From Paenibacillus albiflavus (GTDB taxonomy: Bacteria; Bacillota; Bacilli; Paenibacillales; NBRC-103111): a stretch of 64,000 nt of DNA. The position numbers and the translations under genes are program-made. Shown here piece after piece: positions 39,071 through 47,600 of the stretch; position 1 is the stretch's first letter; every line of letters starts with the position of its first letter. Under the pieces are notes generated by a model, which saw nothing but the letters and a program-made list of their open reading frames with translations, had not been told where the DNA came from and made no database searches. The stretch lies in NCBI RefSeq assembly GCF_004344915.1, contig NZ_SKFG01000022.1, forward strand, positions 54,972 through 118,971, read 5' to 3'.

Positions 39071-39268
39071 TTTATGCTTTCCCCTCCAAAAATGTCCATT
39101 ACTTTGATCACGTGTTGGCATGCGAGTATCTCAAAAAATCAAAATTACTCAGACATCCGCCATTATAACCACTATATTATAACATATAACCTCTGCATTA
39201 CAAGGAGAGGTTCACAAACGGCAAATTTTATATAATTGGTGAAATCTCGTACCTTCTTTAATAGTAAT

Positions 39269-40168
39269 TCATAGAAAAACACGACATTTTTGATAAACAT
39301 CCATCCATTCTTCGATCGGATAGCTGACAATCTCATACAATTCGCGAATTTGTTCAACCTGTGTTCCGCCATATATATGGCTTGCTAGTAGAGCATGCAG
39401 CGCACTTGCCCAAACAGCAGCCTCTTGTTCGTTAAGAACATTGGACATCGCCTTATAGAGTGACGTTCCATAGCTTGTCGCAATCACATCCCATTGCATT
39501 TGACTGGCAAATTCACCAATCATTGGCTCTGCTACTTCACAGACATGATCTATCGTTTGAAAAATATGTTCGATTCCAGCCGGAATTTCGCTTGAATCTA
39601 ATGGACAATCGCTTGGATTCACAAGGATTTCGCTCCCAGATCTTATAATCGAGATGTATTCAAAATCACCTGCTAGCTTCAAGGCTTGCAGCGCTTTGAA
39701 TTGTAATAAAGGATGCATCTCACGTGAAACCAGCCATTTGCGTATGCCATGAATAACCTGATTCCCGCCAACGTGCGCAAGTTTGTCTAACGTAATCAGC
39801 TGCTTATCTACTGAAGAAGGATGCTCCATGGTATGAAGCAATTCCAACACAGAAGCTGATTCTGCACTCCATTTATCGCCAAGCAGCTGCTTGCGCAGCT
39901 CAGCTTCAGCCCTTGCATCATCTTCTATCCCGAGCTGACTCGTCTGTTGTAGCTCAGGGTACATCATATACAACCAGGCTAATAGCTGCTCCCATTCCAT
40001 ACGTCGTTCCGAGTCCACATCCGAGAAGCCCATGAGATATCGCAGAATATCTACCGCCTCATCATAACGCTCATTGCTAAGCAACGAAGTTAACTCGGAC
40101 TCATAATGCTCTATCGTCTGTGGCATAAGTACAACATTGCCATGCTTTGGATTCTTTATGATAATCAC
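39269..40168 (-). CDS. YsoA-like helical-repeat protein, function unknown
   Basis: Up to 299 aa, almost wholly helical and acidic, with no signal peptide. The opening 'IEHYESELTSLLSNERYDEAVDILRYL' looks like a TPR unit. In Bacillus a TPR protein, YsoA, lies just upstream of tig, so this is likely its counterpart. I did not recognise the rest. The start is uncertain: a GTG at 40168 overlaps a GAGGTGA ribosome site, and the first in-frame ATG (40126) has none. Its role is unknown. Confidence 0.7.
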   Translation of the reverse strand: MIIIKNPKHGNVVLMPQTIEHYESELTSLLSNERYDEAVDILRYLMGFSDVDSERRMEWEQLLAWLYMMYPELQQTSQLGIEDDARAEAELRKQLLGDKWSAESASVLELLHTMEHPSSVDKQLITLDKLAHVGGNQVIHGIRKWLVSREMHPLLQFKALQALKLAGDFEYISIIRSGSEILVNPSDCPLDSSEIPAGIEHIFQTIDHVCEVAEPMIGEFASQMQWDVIATSYGTSLYKAMSNVLNEQEAAVWASALHALLASHIYGGTQVEQIRELYEIVSYPIEEWMDVYQKCRVFL

Positions 40169-40288
40169 CTCACGCTTCGAGCACTGGTTGCCCAGTTGAA
40201 TCGTTCATTGGAGATTAGTTTAACGAACTTTAGCTCGAATAGCAAAAGTTCAGCTTGCAACTTTCATTAATTTCCAGAAATTTAAGTG

Positions 40289-40318
40289 TTGACTTAATTA
40301 AATTTTATGTGCTATTAT
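40289..40318 (+). promoter_or_regulatory. Promoter of tRNA-Arg
   Basis: TTGACT (40289-40294), an 18-bp spacer and TATTAT (40313-40318) fit a sigma-A promoter about 58 bp before the tRNA. Confidence 0.65.
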
Positions 40319-40325
40319 AACTCTT

Positions 40326-40339
40326 GTTCTCACGAGAAC
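40326..40339. promoter_or_regulatory. Perfect palindrome at the tRNA-Arg transcript start
   Basis: GTTCTC-AC-GAGAAC begins about 8 bp after the -10 box. It could be an operator or a short 5' leader hairpin of the tRNA precursor. Confidence 0.4.
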
Positions 40340-40375
40340 GGATCAACAAAGCTAAGCTGCAAGCTTAAAGTATAT

Positions 40376-40449
40376 GTCCCAGTAGCTCAGTTGGATAGAG
40401 CATACGCCTTCTAAGCGTACGGTCGGGAGTTCGAATCTCTCCTGGGACG
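40376..40449 (+). tRNA. tRNA-Arg (anticodon TCT)
   Basis: All four stems are present. The acceptor GTCCCAG pairs with CTGGGAC; the D stem is GCTC/GAGC. The anticodon stem TACGC/GCGTA has the loop CTTCTAA, anticodon TCT, which reads AGA. The T stem is GGGAG/CTCTC with TTCGAAT. The 3' CCA is not encoded. It is a single tRNA with its own promoter and terminator. Confidence 0.97.
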
Positions 40450-40466
40450 TAATTTACACCACAAAT

Positions 40467-40513
40467 AAACGCTGGAATCCTTATTTATTTAAGGGTTCCG
40501 GCGTTTTTTATTT
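40467..40513 (+). terminator. tRNA-Arg terminator
   Basis: AACGCTGGAATCCTT (40469-40482 region) pairs imperfectly with AAGGGTTCCGGCGTT, followed by TTTTATTTTT. Confidence 0.85.
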
Positions 40514-40551
40514 TTGTGCAAATCGATCCATTCCAGTCATGCGAATTTCAG

Positions 40552-40580
40552 GAATACTCCTCCTGTTTTGGGACAATCTA
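40552..40580 (+). promoter_or_regulatory. Possible sigma-G promoter of the first ger operon
   Basis: GAATA (40552-40556), a 17-bp spacer and CAATCTA (40574-40580) resemble the forespore sigma-G boxes (GNATR and CATNNTA) with one mismatch. It is 36 bp upstream of the start codon. Weak evidence. Confidence 0.35.
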
Positions 40581-40615
40581 CAACTAGTCATTCTATCATG
40601 CGAGGAGACAGATTT

Positions 40616-42148
40616 ATGAGCTTTTTCAGATCATTACTGATCAACAATAAAAGGAAGAGCAAACCGATGTTAAAAAAGTCTTCCATAACGCTTCAACCCG
40701 TATTTCCGACAGTGGAAGAAAATATACAGTACATGAAAAACGCGACATTTCATACGGATGATTTGGTGCGCCAAACCGTATCGTTCTTGGGGAATACAGG
40801 CGAGTTTCTCTTTATGTACACGATGTGCGACCAGAGAAAAATTCGCAAGGAAATATTAGATCCTATTTCAAATAATAAGAACGAAAGTTTACAGGATATT
40901 CTGATCTTGATGCGGGCAAACAAACATGATGATCTTGAGAAAGTGATTGATCTGTTAGTCAAAGGCAATGCCGTGCTGTTTATCGAAGGTCAGGAAGAAT
41001 GCTTTGTTATTGAGGTCAAATCGGAGCATGTAAGAAGTATTACCGAACCGAGCAATGAGAAAGTCGTTGAAGGTTCTCACGAAGGCTTTGTGGAGAGCGT
41101 TAGCATAAATTTACAGCTCATTCGCAAGCATATCGAGAATCGAAATTTGGTCGTAAAACGATATAAGCTAGGAAATGAGACGAAAATCGAGACGACAATC
41201 GTCTATTTGCAAAATTTGGCCAATCCCAAACTTATCGAAGAAATTGATCGAAGAATTCTAGGTATTCATGCGGACAATATCACATCTTCCGAATTTATCG
41301 AGGAATATATTGAAGATAAGTCCTTCTCCCCTTTTCCACAGCTTCTGCATACCGAAAGGCCCGATCGGGTCATCGGAAATTTACTTGAAGGCCGTGTCGC
41401 TCTGCTGGCCGAAGGTAGTCCGACTGCCCTGATTATGCCTGCTACGTTCTTTGCCTTCTATCAATCGCCGGATGATTATAGTTTCCGTTCTGTGCAAGGA
41501 TCATTTATCCGACTCATTCGCGTATTGAGCTTTGTCATCGCCATCGGTCTGCCCGCTTATTATATCGCGGTAGTTTCTTTCCATTTTGAAGTCATCCCTC
41601 AGGATTTGCTCCTGCCGATCAAGGGTAGCATTGAGCATATCCCGTTCCTGCCGATCTTTGAGGCGCTGTTTATGGAACTGACGATCGAGTTGCTGCGTGA
41701 AGCTGGGATTCGTCTGCCTGGACCGGTTGGACAAACAATCGGGATCGTAGGCGGTCTGGTTATTGGAGATTCGGTTGTCAAAATTGGACTTGTATCGAAC
41801 GCCATGGTTATCGTGGTTGCCCTAACTGCGATTGCTTCTTTCGTTGTACCTTCCCACGAAATGAGCGCTTCGGTTCGGATACTGCGCTTCCCTTTTATGA
41901 TTGCCGCAGCGCTATTCGGATTCATTGGGATCGTCTTCGTTTCGATGGTTATCCTCATCCATTTATGTAAATTAGAATCATTTGGATCGCCCTATTTTGC
42001 GCCTGCCGCACCGCTTCGATGGAAGGATTTTAAAGATACTTTCATTCGGCTCCCGCAATGGAAATTGACACCGAGGTCCGATCAAACGGCTCCACAAAAG
42101 GCCATGGATCAGCCTTCAGGAAAGGAACAACAGAAAGATGACGAATAA
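40616..42148 (+). CDS. Spore germination receptor subunit A (GerA/GerKA family)
   Basis: 510 aa. A-subunits of nutrient receptors sit in the inner spore membrane. A soluble N-terminal domain of about 270 residues is followed by five or six membrane helices, and 'PTALIMPATFFAFYQSPDDY' and 'GPVGQTIGIVGGLVIGD' are typical of the family. The ATG at 40616 has GAGGAG 8 bp upstream; the longer open frame to 40514 lies in the tRNA terminator and is not used. It overlaps the next gene by 11 bp. The germinant cannot be predicted. Confidence 0.92.
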   Translation: MSFFRSLLINNKRKSKPMLKKSSITLQPVFPTVEENIQYMKNATFHTDDLVRQTVSFLGNTGEFLFMYTMCDQRKIRKEILDPISNNKNESLQDILILMRANKHDDLEKVIDLLVKGNAVLFIEGQEECFVIEVKSEHVRSITEPSNEKVVEGSHEGFVESVSINLQLIRKHIENRNLVVKRYKLGNETKIETTIVYLQNLANPKLIEEIDRRILGIHADNITSSEFIEEYIEDKSFSPFPQLLHTERPDRVIGNLLEGRVALLAEGSPTALIMPATFFAFYQSPDDYSFRSVQGSFIRLIRVLSFVIAIGLPAYYIAVVSFHFEVIPQDLLLPIKGSIEHIPFLPIFEALFMELTIELLREAGIRLPGPVGQTIGIVGGLVIGDSVVKIGLVSNAMVIVVALTAIASFVVPSHEMSASVRILRFPFMIAAALFGFIGIVFVSMVILIHLCKLESFGSPYFAPAAPLRWKDFKDTFIRLPQWKLTPRSDQTAPQKAMDQPSGKEQQKDDE

Positions 42149-43241
42149 CAAGGATCAAGTCACAACCGGACAGCTTGCATCTTTGATTACACAAACACAA
42201 ATCGGTGTTGGCCTGTTAGGGCTTACATACCAAATTCATAGCACGTCCAAAAGCGACTCCTGGATATCCGTACTTATTGCCGGTATCCTGACTCAATTTT
42301 TCATTTTTATTATGTGGAGTTTGAGCAAAAGATTTCCATCTCTTACACTGTTCGATTATTTGCCTTCCCTATTCGGAAAATATATTGGAAAGCTCCTGCA
42401 TTTCGTATATTGCGTATATTTTATTTTGGTACCCTGCTTTATCATTGTTCAGTTGGGCAAGACGGTACACGACTGGGTATTATTCGATACGCCAAGATGG
42501 ATCATCATGGGCATCGCGTTGGCAATAAGTCTCTATCTGGTTCGTGAAAATTTACAAACGATTGCCCGCTTTTTCGTTCTGATATTCTTCTGCAACATCG
42601 CTGTAATTGTTATTGCGGCAAGCGCATTCCCCAACGTTAATTTGCTGTACCTCATGCCAGTTGGACAAGCTGGGATAGCAAATATACTGGCGGGAGCCCA
42701 CAAAGCCATGAACGCCTTCTCGGGGTATGAGCTCCTGCTTATTTGCTATCCATTCGTCGGAGGAAGCAGCATAACAAAATTCAAAGCGGCAACATATGCA
42801 AATTCTTTCACAACTTTGCTATACACCTTTACCGTCTTTACCAGTTTGATCGTATTCAGTCCAGCCGAACTTAAACTCGTTCCGCAGCCGTTGCTCTACA
42901 TGGTTAAAGCACTTTCCTTCAGTATATTCGAGCGAGCAGACCTCTATTTTATATCTCTTTGGACAGTCGCGGTAACTACTTCATTAACGGGGTATTTGTA
43001 TATGGCATCCAAAAGCATTGCTACTCTCTTCCATTCACAAAGCAATCATCGCAGTGCAGCCCCTTTCGTCGCATTATTGATTTTGGGTATAGTCCTGATC
43101 TTTAGGGATCAATTTTTAATCGAACAACTTAGAAAAATATTGTGGGTTACAAATTACATGACTGTATTCGGCATTCCGCTCATTCTACTCATGATTTCCA
43201 TTCTGTTCAATATTAAGGAAACCAGGGGGATAACAAGATGA
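42138..43241 (+). CDS. Spore germination receptor subunit B (GerAB/GerKB family)
   Basis: 367-aa membrane protein with ten helices, related to amino-acid permeases (APC superfamily). B-subunits are thought to bind the germinant. 'LGLTYQIHSTSKSDSW' at the N-terminus and 'MNAFSGYELLLICYPF' in helix 6 are usual for this family. The start overlaps the A-subunit by 11 bp and the stop overlaps the C-subunit start by 4 bp (ATGA), so the three are co-translated. Confidence 0.92.
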   Translation: MTNNKDQVTTGQLASLITQTQIGVGLLGLTYQIHSTSKSDSWISVLIAGILTQFFIFIMWSLSKRFPSLTLFDYLPSLFGKYIGKLLHFVYCVYFILVPCFIIVQLGKTVHDWVLFDTPRWIIMGIALAISLYLVRENLQTIARFFVLIFFCNIAVIVIAASAFPNVNLLYLMPVGQAGIANILAGAHKAMNAFSGYELLLICYPFVGGSSITKFKAATYANSFTTLLYTFTVFTSLIVFSPAELKLVPQPLLYMVKALSFSIFERADLYFISLWTVAVTTSLTGYLYMASKSIATLFHSQSNHRSAAPFVALLILGIVLIFRDQFLIEQLRKILWVTNYMTVFGIPLILLMISILFNIKETRGITR

Positions 43242-44356
43242 GAACAAAGCTAATATCTATCACAGTCAGCCTCTTGGCAGCCATGCTTTTATCAGGGTGC
43301 TGGGATCAGCAAATGCTTAAGGACACCAGAATTGTAGATATCGCTGGTTTTGATCTAAATCCACAGGGGAAGCTGCAAATCACCTCCTCCATACTTGATA
43401 TTGGCGGTACACAGTCAGGCAAAAAAGATCTGGACGAAATACACTCTGCAACCGGAAATACAACCAAACATACACAAGATATCCTTGACCGCAAAGTATC
43501 CGGCATATATTCGGCTTCCAAGCTCCAAGTTGTTCTATTCGGAGAAGCTTTGGCGAAGCAAGGCATTTATTCTTATCTCGATGTATACTACCGTGATCCA
43601 AGAAGTGCTTTGAATGCAATGTTCGCTGTCACTGAAGGTACAACCCATGACATCATCCTATCGAAAAAGAAAGGCAATAAACTCATCGGCGAACATTTTA
43701 ACAAACTGATCCATAGTGCGGAGCGTAGAACAATTGTTCCAAAAGTTAGCCTTCAGCTTATCTGTCCGCATATGCTCGATCAAGGCAATGATTTTGCAGC
43801 CCCTTATTTTTCGAAATACGATTCGAATCCATCCATTTATGGGATAGCCTTATTCAGCGGGGATCGCATGACAGGTAAATTAAAGTCGGAAGAATCCATG
43901 CTATATCTGCTGATGGCCGATAAATTATCCAAGACTGCAAGTTTAACTCTTAAAATAAATAAAGAAGAAAAACAAGATCCGGAAAATTACATTGCAATCG
44001 ATGTTCAAAATGTAAAAAGAAATTTAAAAGTAACCGTTAAGGACAACAATAACATCAGGGTAGACCTCGATTTGAAAATAAAAGCGACCGTCAATGAATA
44101 CGCGGAAGATCATGTTGATGATAAACATACCCTGAATCAACTGGATAGAAAGCTATCGGAAGAATTCACAACAAGGGCAAAGACGATTGCACAGTACATG
44201 CTCCAAATCAATCATGATGGGTTTGGGATTGGCCGAAGAGTAATGGCTTACTATCCAGCCACATGGAAAAAACTAAATTGGGCAGAGGATTACCGGAAGG
44301 TAGAGTTTGATCCCAAAGTAAGCGTAGAAATTGTCAGCCATGGCATAATGAACTGA
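43238..44356 (+). CDS. Spore germination receptor lipoprotein subunit C (GerAC/GerKC family)
   Basis: 372 aa. Signal peptide with lipobox LLSGC, lipidated cysteine at 21, followed by the WDQQ stretch common in Ger(x)C proteins. The remainder forms the three soluble domains of GerAC. It is needed for receptor function on the outer face of the inner spore membrane. Last gene of the A-B-C operon, with a strong terminator after it. Confidence 0.92.
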   Translation: MRTKLISITVSLLAAMLLSGCWDQQMLKDTRIVDIAGFDLNPQGKLQITSSILDIGGTQSGKKDLDEIHSATGNTTKHTQDILDRKVSGIYSASKLQVVLFGEALAKQGIYSYLDVYYRDPRSALNAMFAVTEGTTHDIILSKKKGNKLIGEHFNKLIHSAERRTIVPKVSLQLICPHMLDQGNDFAAPYFSKYDSNPSIYGIALFSGDRMTGKLKSEESMLYLLMADKLSKTASLTLKINKEEKQDPENYIAIDVQNVKRNLKVTVKDNNNIRVDLDLKIKATVNEYAEDHVDDKHTLNQLDRKLSEEFTTRAKTIAQYMLQINHDGFGIGRRVMAYYPATWKKLNWAEDYRKVEFDPKVSVEIVSHGIMN

Positions 44357-44401
44357 CATTAACATAAATATCCCGTTAAGCGCATATGTTCCATACAATG
44401 A

Positions 44402-44454
44402 AGAAAAGAGATGTTTCATTAGCAGACAGGACTGCTGAAAACAACTCTTTTCTT
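44402..44454. terminator. Bidirectional terminator after the first ger operon
   Basis: AAGAAAAGAG and CTCTTTTCTT are the outer arms of a long stem with an AGCAG/CTGCT core. It also serves the small gene on the other strand. Confidence 0.8.
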
Positions 44455-44477
44455 TATTTCACAACTCCGTTAACATC

Positions 44478-44861
44478 TCATGCTTGCGATAAAGTTAAAA
44501 TCTGCTCCAAATTCTCTTTCACTTTCTTCATACTCTTGTAATCAATCTTCTCATGATATGCCTGAGAGGCATGCAGCTGTTCATCTAATGACTTCGATTC
44601 GAATTGCTCGACCCCGCCTCCAGTTGCTTGTTGATAAGAAGTCCCCGTTTCATCTTCCAACTGATTGACCAATTGTAGAATTTGATCGATCGAGCTTGTC
44701 CCTTGTGATGATGAACTGCTAGACATCTGGTCAGCCTGCTGCTGCAAGGCTTGTTTAATCTGCTGTACTTTGGAAGCAGCAGCTCCGTTCTCTTCCATAT
44801 GATCAATAATTTGAATAGAGGCGTCTAGTAATTCACGAACACGCTCTGCGCTTTGTCCCAT
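44478..44861 (-). CDS. Small helical protein of unknown function
   Basis: 127 aa. The ATG at 44861 (MGQSAERVRELLD) has AAAGGTG 8 bp upstream; an ATG at 44882 would place that site inside the gene. The chain is helical and rich in Gln and Ser, with a Ser-rich linker near residue 52, and lacks membrane segments and cysteine. I do not recognise the family. It lies between two germination operons on the opposite strand and has no obvious link to them. Confidence 0.65.
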   Translation of the reverse strand: MGQSAERVRELLDASIQIIDHMEENGAAASKVQQIKQALQQQADQMSSSSSSQGTSSIDQILQLVNQLEDETGTSYQQATGGGVEQFESKSLDEQLHASQAYHEKIDYKSMKKVKENLEQILTLSQA

Positions 44862-45030
44862 ATTAAACACACCTTTCCTCATTTATCCTTCACTTACATT
44901 AGCTTCTATTATGAGCATTGTGGAAATGAAATATGTGCAGCACCTGGTTTCTACATGAATAAAAAAAGGATATGAAGGGGAAATATACCACTTAACAACG
45001 AATGTCATGATGATTAAGTGGGGAACTCAT

Positions 45031-46119
45031 ATGCTGAATAGACAAATAAACGTATTTCAGGCATGTATGATTTTCAGTCTGGTCGTTGGCCTTACTAGCC
45101 ATGTTATCGACAATTCCATGATTCTGAATTCCTCAGGAAGAGATGCTTGGATCGCTGTTCTTTTTGCAGCGGTATTTTTTTTGATTTGGTGTGCACTCCT
45201 TAAATTTATTGTACAGAGATCAGATCAACAGCCCCTCCTTTACTGGTTAAAACAGCAAACAGGTTCTGTATTTGCGTGGATCATCCTGGTTCCATTATTA
45301 CTCCAAATCTATTTATTTGGTTCGGTAACCGTATCTTACACCGTTATGTGGACTGTGGTTAATTACCTACCTGAGACACCTGTTTTTGCCATATCGTTAT
45401 CACTGGTTTTTCTTTCCTATTGGTGTGCTCGGTATGGCTTAAATGTCATCGCAATATGTGCTGGGATTCTATTGCCGATTGTCATCGGCCTCGGAATATT
45501 TGTTAACATTGCTAACATTCAACATAAGGACTACAGCATGCTTAAACCGATCTTAGAGCATGGCATGATGCCAGTGTACAAGGGCATGATGTATTCGGCA
45601 GGCAGCTTTGCTGAGCTGATCATGCTCCTCTGCATGCAGCATCAATTAAAAGGCAAAGTCCGTTTATGGCACTTGCTTGTCTTGGCAACTTTCCTTGTCA
45701 TTATTACGCTTGGTCCCGTAACAGCAGCAATTGCCGAATTTGGGCCAACCGAGGCTGCAAAGCAGACGACTTCTCCCTATGAGCAGTGGAGATTAGTAAC
45801 AATTGGAAGCTCCATTGAACATCTGGATTTCTTCTCTATATATCAATGGTTGGCAGGGGCATTTATTCGAATGAGTCTGATGATATTTTTACTTGCAGAA
45901 ATAATTCAATTTCAATCCAAGAAAGCCCGCGAATGGTTCCTGTTTATCATTGCTGTCAGTTATTTGCTCGTTCCCCTGCTTCCGATCAGCCAAGAACTAT
46001 TCTTCCATTTCTTATATCACATGTATTTTCCGATATCCTTATTTCTCATTATCCTGCTTTCCTTCATTATGGGGATAATCGCTTTGTTTACTAAAACGAG
46101 TAAAGAGGATACCGTATGA
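45031..46119 (+). CDS. Spore germination receptor subunit B (GerAB family), second operon
   Basis: 362 aa with ten membrane helices. 'INVFQACMIFSLVVGLTSHVI' opens the family fold, and 'MPVYKGMMYSAGSFAELIMLL' is the helix-6 region. The ATG at 45031 is preferred, with GTGGGG upstream; an upstream ATG at 45007 lacks a ribosome site. In this operon the B gene comes first, unlike the A-B-C order of the neighbouring operon. Its stop overlaps the next start by 4 bp. Confidence 0.9.
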   Translation: MLNRQINVFQACMIFSLVVGLTSHVIDNSMILNSSGRDAWIAVLFAAVFFLIWCALLKFIVQRSDQQPLLYWLKQQTGSVFAWIILVPLLLQIYLFGSVTVSYTVMWTVVNYLPETPVFAISLSLVFLSYWCARYGLNVIAICAGILLPIVIGLGIFVNIANIQHKDYSMLKPILEHGMMPVYKGMMYSAGSFAELIMLLCMQHQLKGKVRLWHLLVLATFLVIITLGPVTAAIAEFGPTEAAKQTTSPYEQWRLVTIGSSIEHLDFFSIYQWLAGAFIRMSLMIFLLAEIIQFQSKKAREWFLFIIAVSYLLVPLLPISQELFFHFLYHMYFPISLFLIILLSFIMGIIALFTKTSKEDTV

Positions 46120-47600
46120 CAGCGACTACACAAGCACAGGACCTAATATGGACGGAGCAGCGTCTCCAAGAACTATTTACGAAATCAAACGATGTCCATA
46201 TGCAAAATTATCGTTTTGGGACTGCGACAACTGAAGTAATTCTAGTCCATTGTTCAGGCCTGATTGATTCCAGGCAGATTAACACATCGATCTTGCGTGA
46301 GCTTGAAATCATATATGATCGAACAGAATTTATGGATGCGAAGTCGATCAGTGATAGCCAAACACTGCCGATTAAATTGCTTCAGAGTCCTGTAACTGAA
46401 GAGCAAATCGAGGAATATGTGTTTGAAGGGGCTCTTGTCTTGTTTTTTCCTAATATCTCTGTATTCTTCTCAATGGATTTGGCCAAACGCCCCGAACGAA
46501 CACCTGAGGAATCTAGTACGGAAATTTCGATTAAAGGACCAAAGGATGGTTTCGTTGAGGATATCGTAACCAATGTTGCATTAGTGCGTAAACGGATCAG
46601 AAGCCGATCTTTATGCTATGAGAGCTTTACCATTGGCACAAGAACGAAAACCAAGGTTGCACTGCTTTATATCGACGATGTGATCTCGCCGCAAATATTA
46701 CGCGAGGCGAAGAAGCGTTTATCTAATGTAAATGTAAATATAAATGGGATTACGGGCATCGATCAAATAGAAACGATCCTTTCCGATTCCAAATATGCGC
46801 TTTTTCCCTTGGTTGATTATACCGGAAGACCCGATTATGTCGTTAGCTCTTTGCTTGTCGGGAGATTCGTCATCATCGTGGATGGCATTCCAACCGTATT
46901 AATTGCGCCCGCAAGCTTCCTAACGACATTAAAATCACCTGAGGATGTTCACTTTAACTTCATCTACGTCTCGTTCGCTAGACTAATAAGACTGATTAGT
47001 CTATTTCTCTCCCTGTTTCTACCAGGCCTCTGGGTGGCACTGACGATGTTCCATCAGGATCAGATTCCGTTTAGTTTGCTTGCTTCAATTGTAACTTCAA
47101 GACAAGGTATTCCTTTTCCACCTGCCATGGAACTCTTACTGCTCTTGCTGCTCCTTGAAATATTTCGCGAAGCTGGGTATCGTCTACCAACCTCTATTGG
47201 ACAAACCTTGACGGTAGTCGGTGGTTTAATTATTGGAGACGCGGCAATTCGGTCTGGGCTCGTTTCACCATCTGTTGTTGTCGTAGGAGCGATTACGGCT
47301 GTGTCGGGTTCGACTTTAGTCAATCAGAATATCAGTAATTCCATTAGTGTCATTCGATTGATTATATTCCTGTTCTCCTCGATACTTGGCATCTATGGAT
47401 TACTGCTTTCGATTTTTGCATTGGTTACCCATCTCTCCATGCTCAAATCTTTTGGTGTACCTTACTTAAGTCCAATTTCACCATTAAATTTCAAGGATGG
47501 GATAAAGGCAATTATTCGATTGCCTTGGAGCATGATGAGGAAGCGGCCAGCTAACTTGCAGACAACTGATTCAGATACGCAAGGAGATGATTCTACATGA
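46116..47600 (+). CDS. Spore germination receptor subunit A (GerA family), second operon
   Basis: 494 aa. Soluble N-terminal domain, then 'SDSKYALFPLVDYTGRPDYV', 'PTVLIAPASFLTTLKSPEDV' and the membrane part with 'TSIGQTLTVVGGLIIGD'. It overlaps both neighbours by 4 bp. It is only moderately similar to the first operon's A-subunit, so the two receptors likely sense different nutrients rather than being a recent duplication. Confidence 0.92.
   Translation: MTATTQAQDLIWTEQRLQELFTKSNDVHMQNYRFGTATTEVILVHCSGLIDSRQINTSILRELEIIYDRTEFMDAKSISDSQTLPIKLLQSPVTEEQIEEYVFEGALVLFFPNISVFFSMDLAKRPERTPEESSTEISIKGPKDGFVEDIVTNVALVRKRIRSRSLCYESFTIGTRTKTKVALLYIDDVISPQILREAKKRLSNVNVNINGITGIDQIETILSDSKYALFPLVDYTGRPDYVVSSLLVGRFVIIVDGIPTVLIAPASFLTTLKSPEDVHFNFIYVSFARLIRLISLFLSLFLPGLWVALTMFHQDQIPFSLLASIVTSRQGIPFPPAMELLLLLLLLEIFREAGYRLPTSIGQTLTVVGGLIIGDAAIRSGLVSPSVVVVGAITAVSGSTLVNQNISNSISVIRLIIFLFSSILGIYGLLLSIFALVTHLSMLKSFGVPYLSPISPLNFKDGIKAIIRLPWSMMRKRPANLQTTDSDTQGDDST

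Noticed and set aside
40514..40615. Longer N-terminus for the first GerA subunit
   Set aside because: The extension starts within the tRNA terminator region, while the ATG at 40616 has a good ribosome site and gives a normal length.
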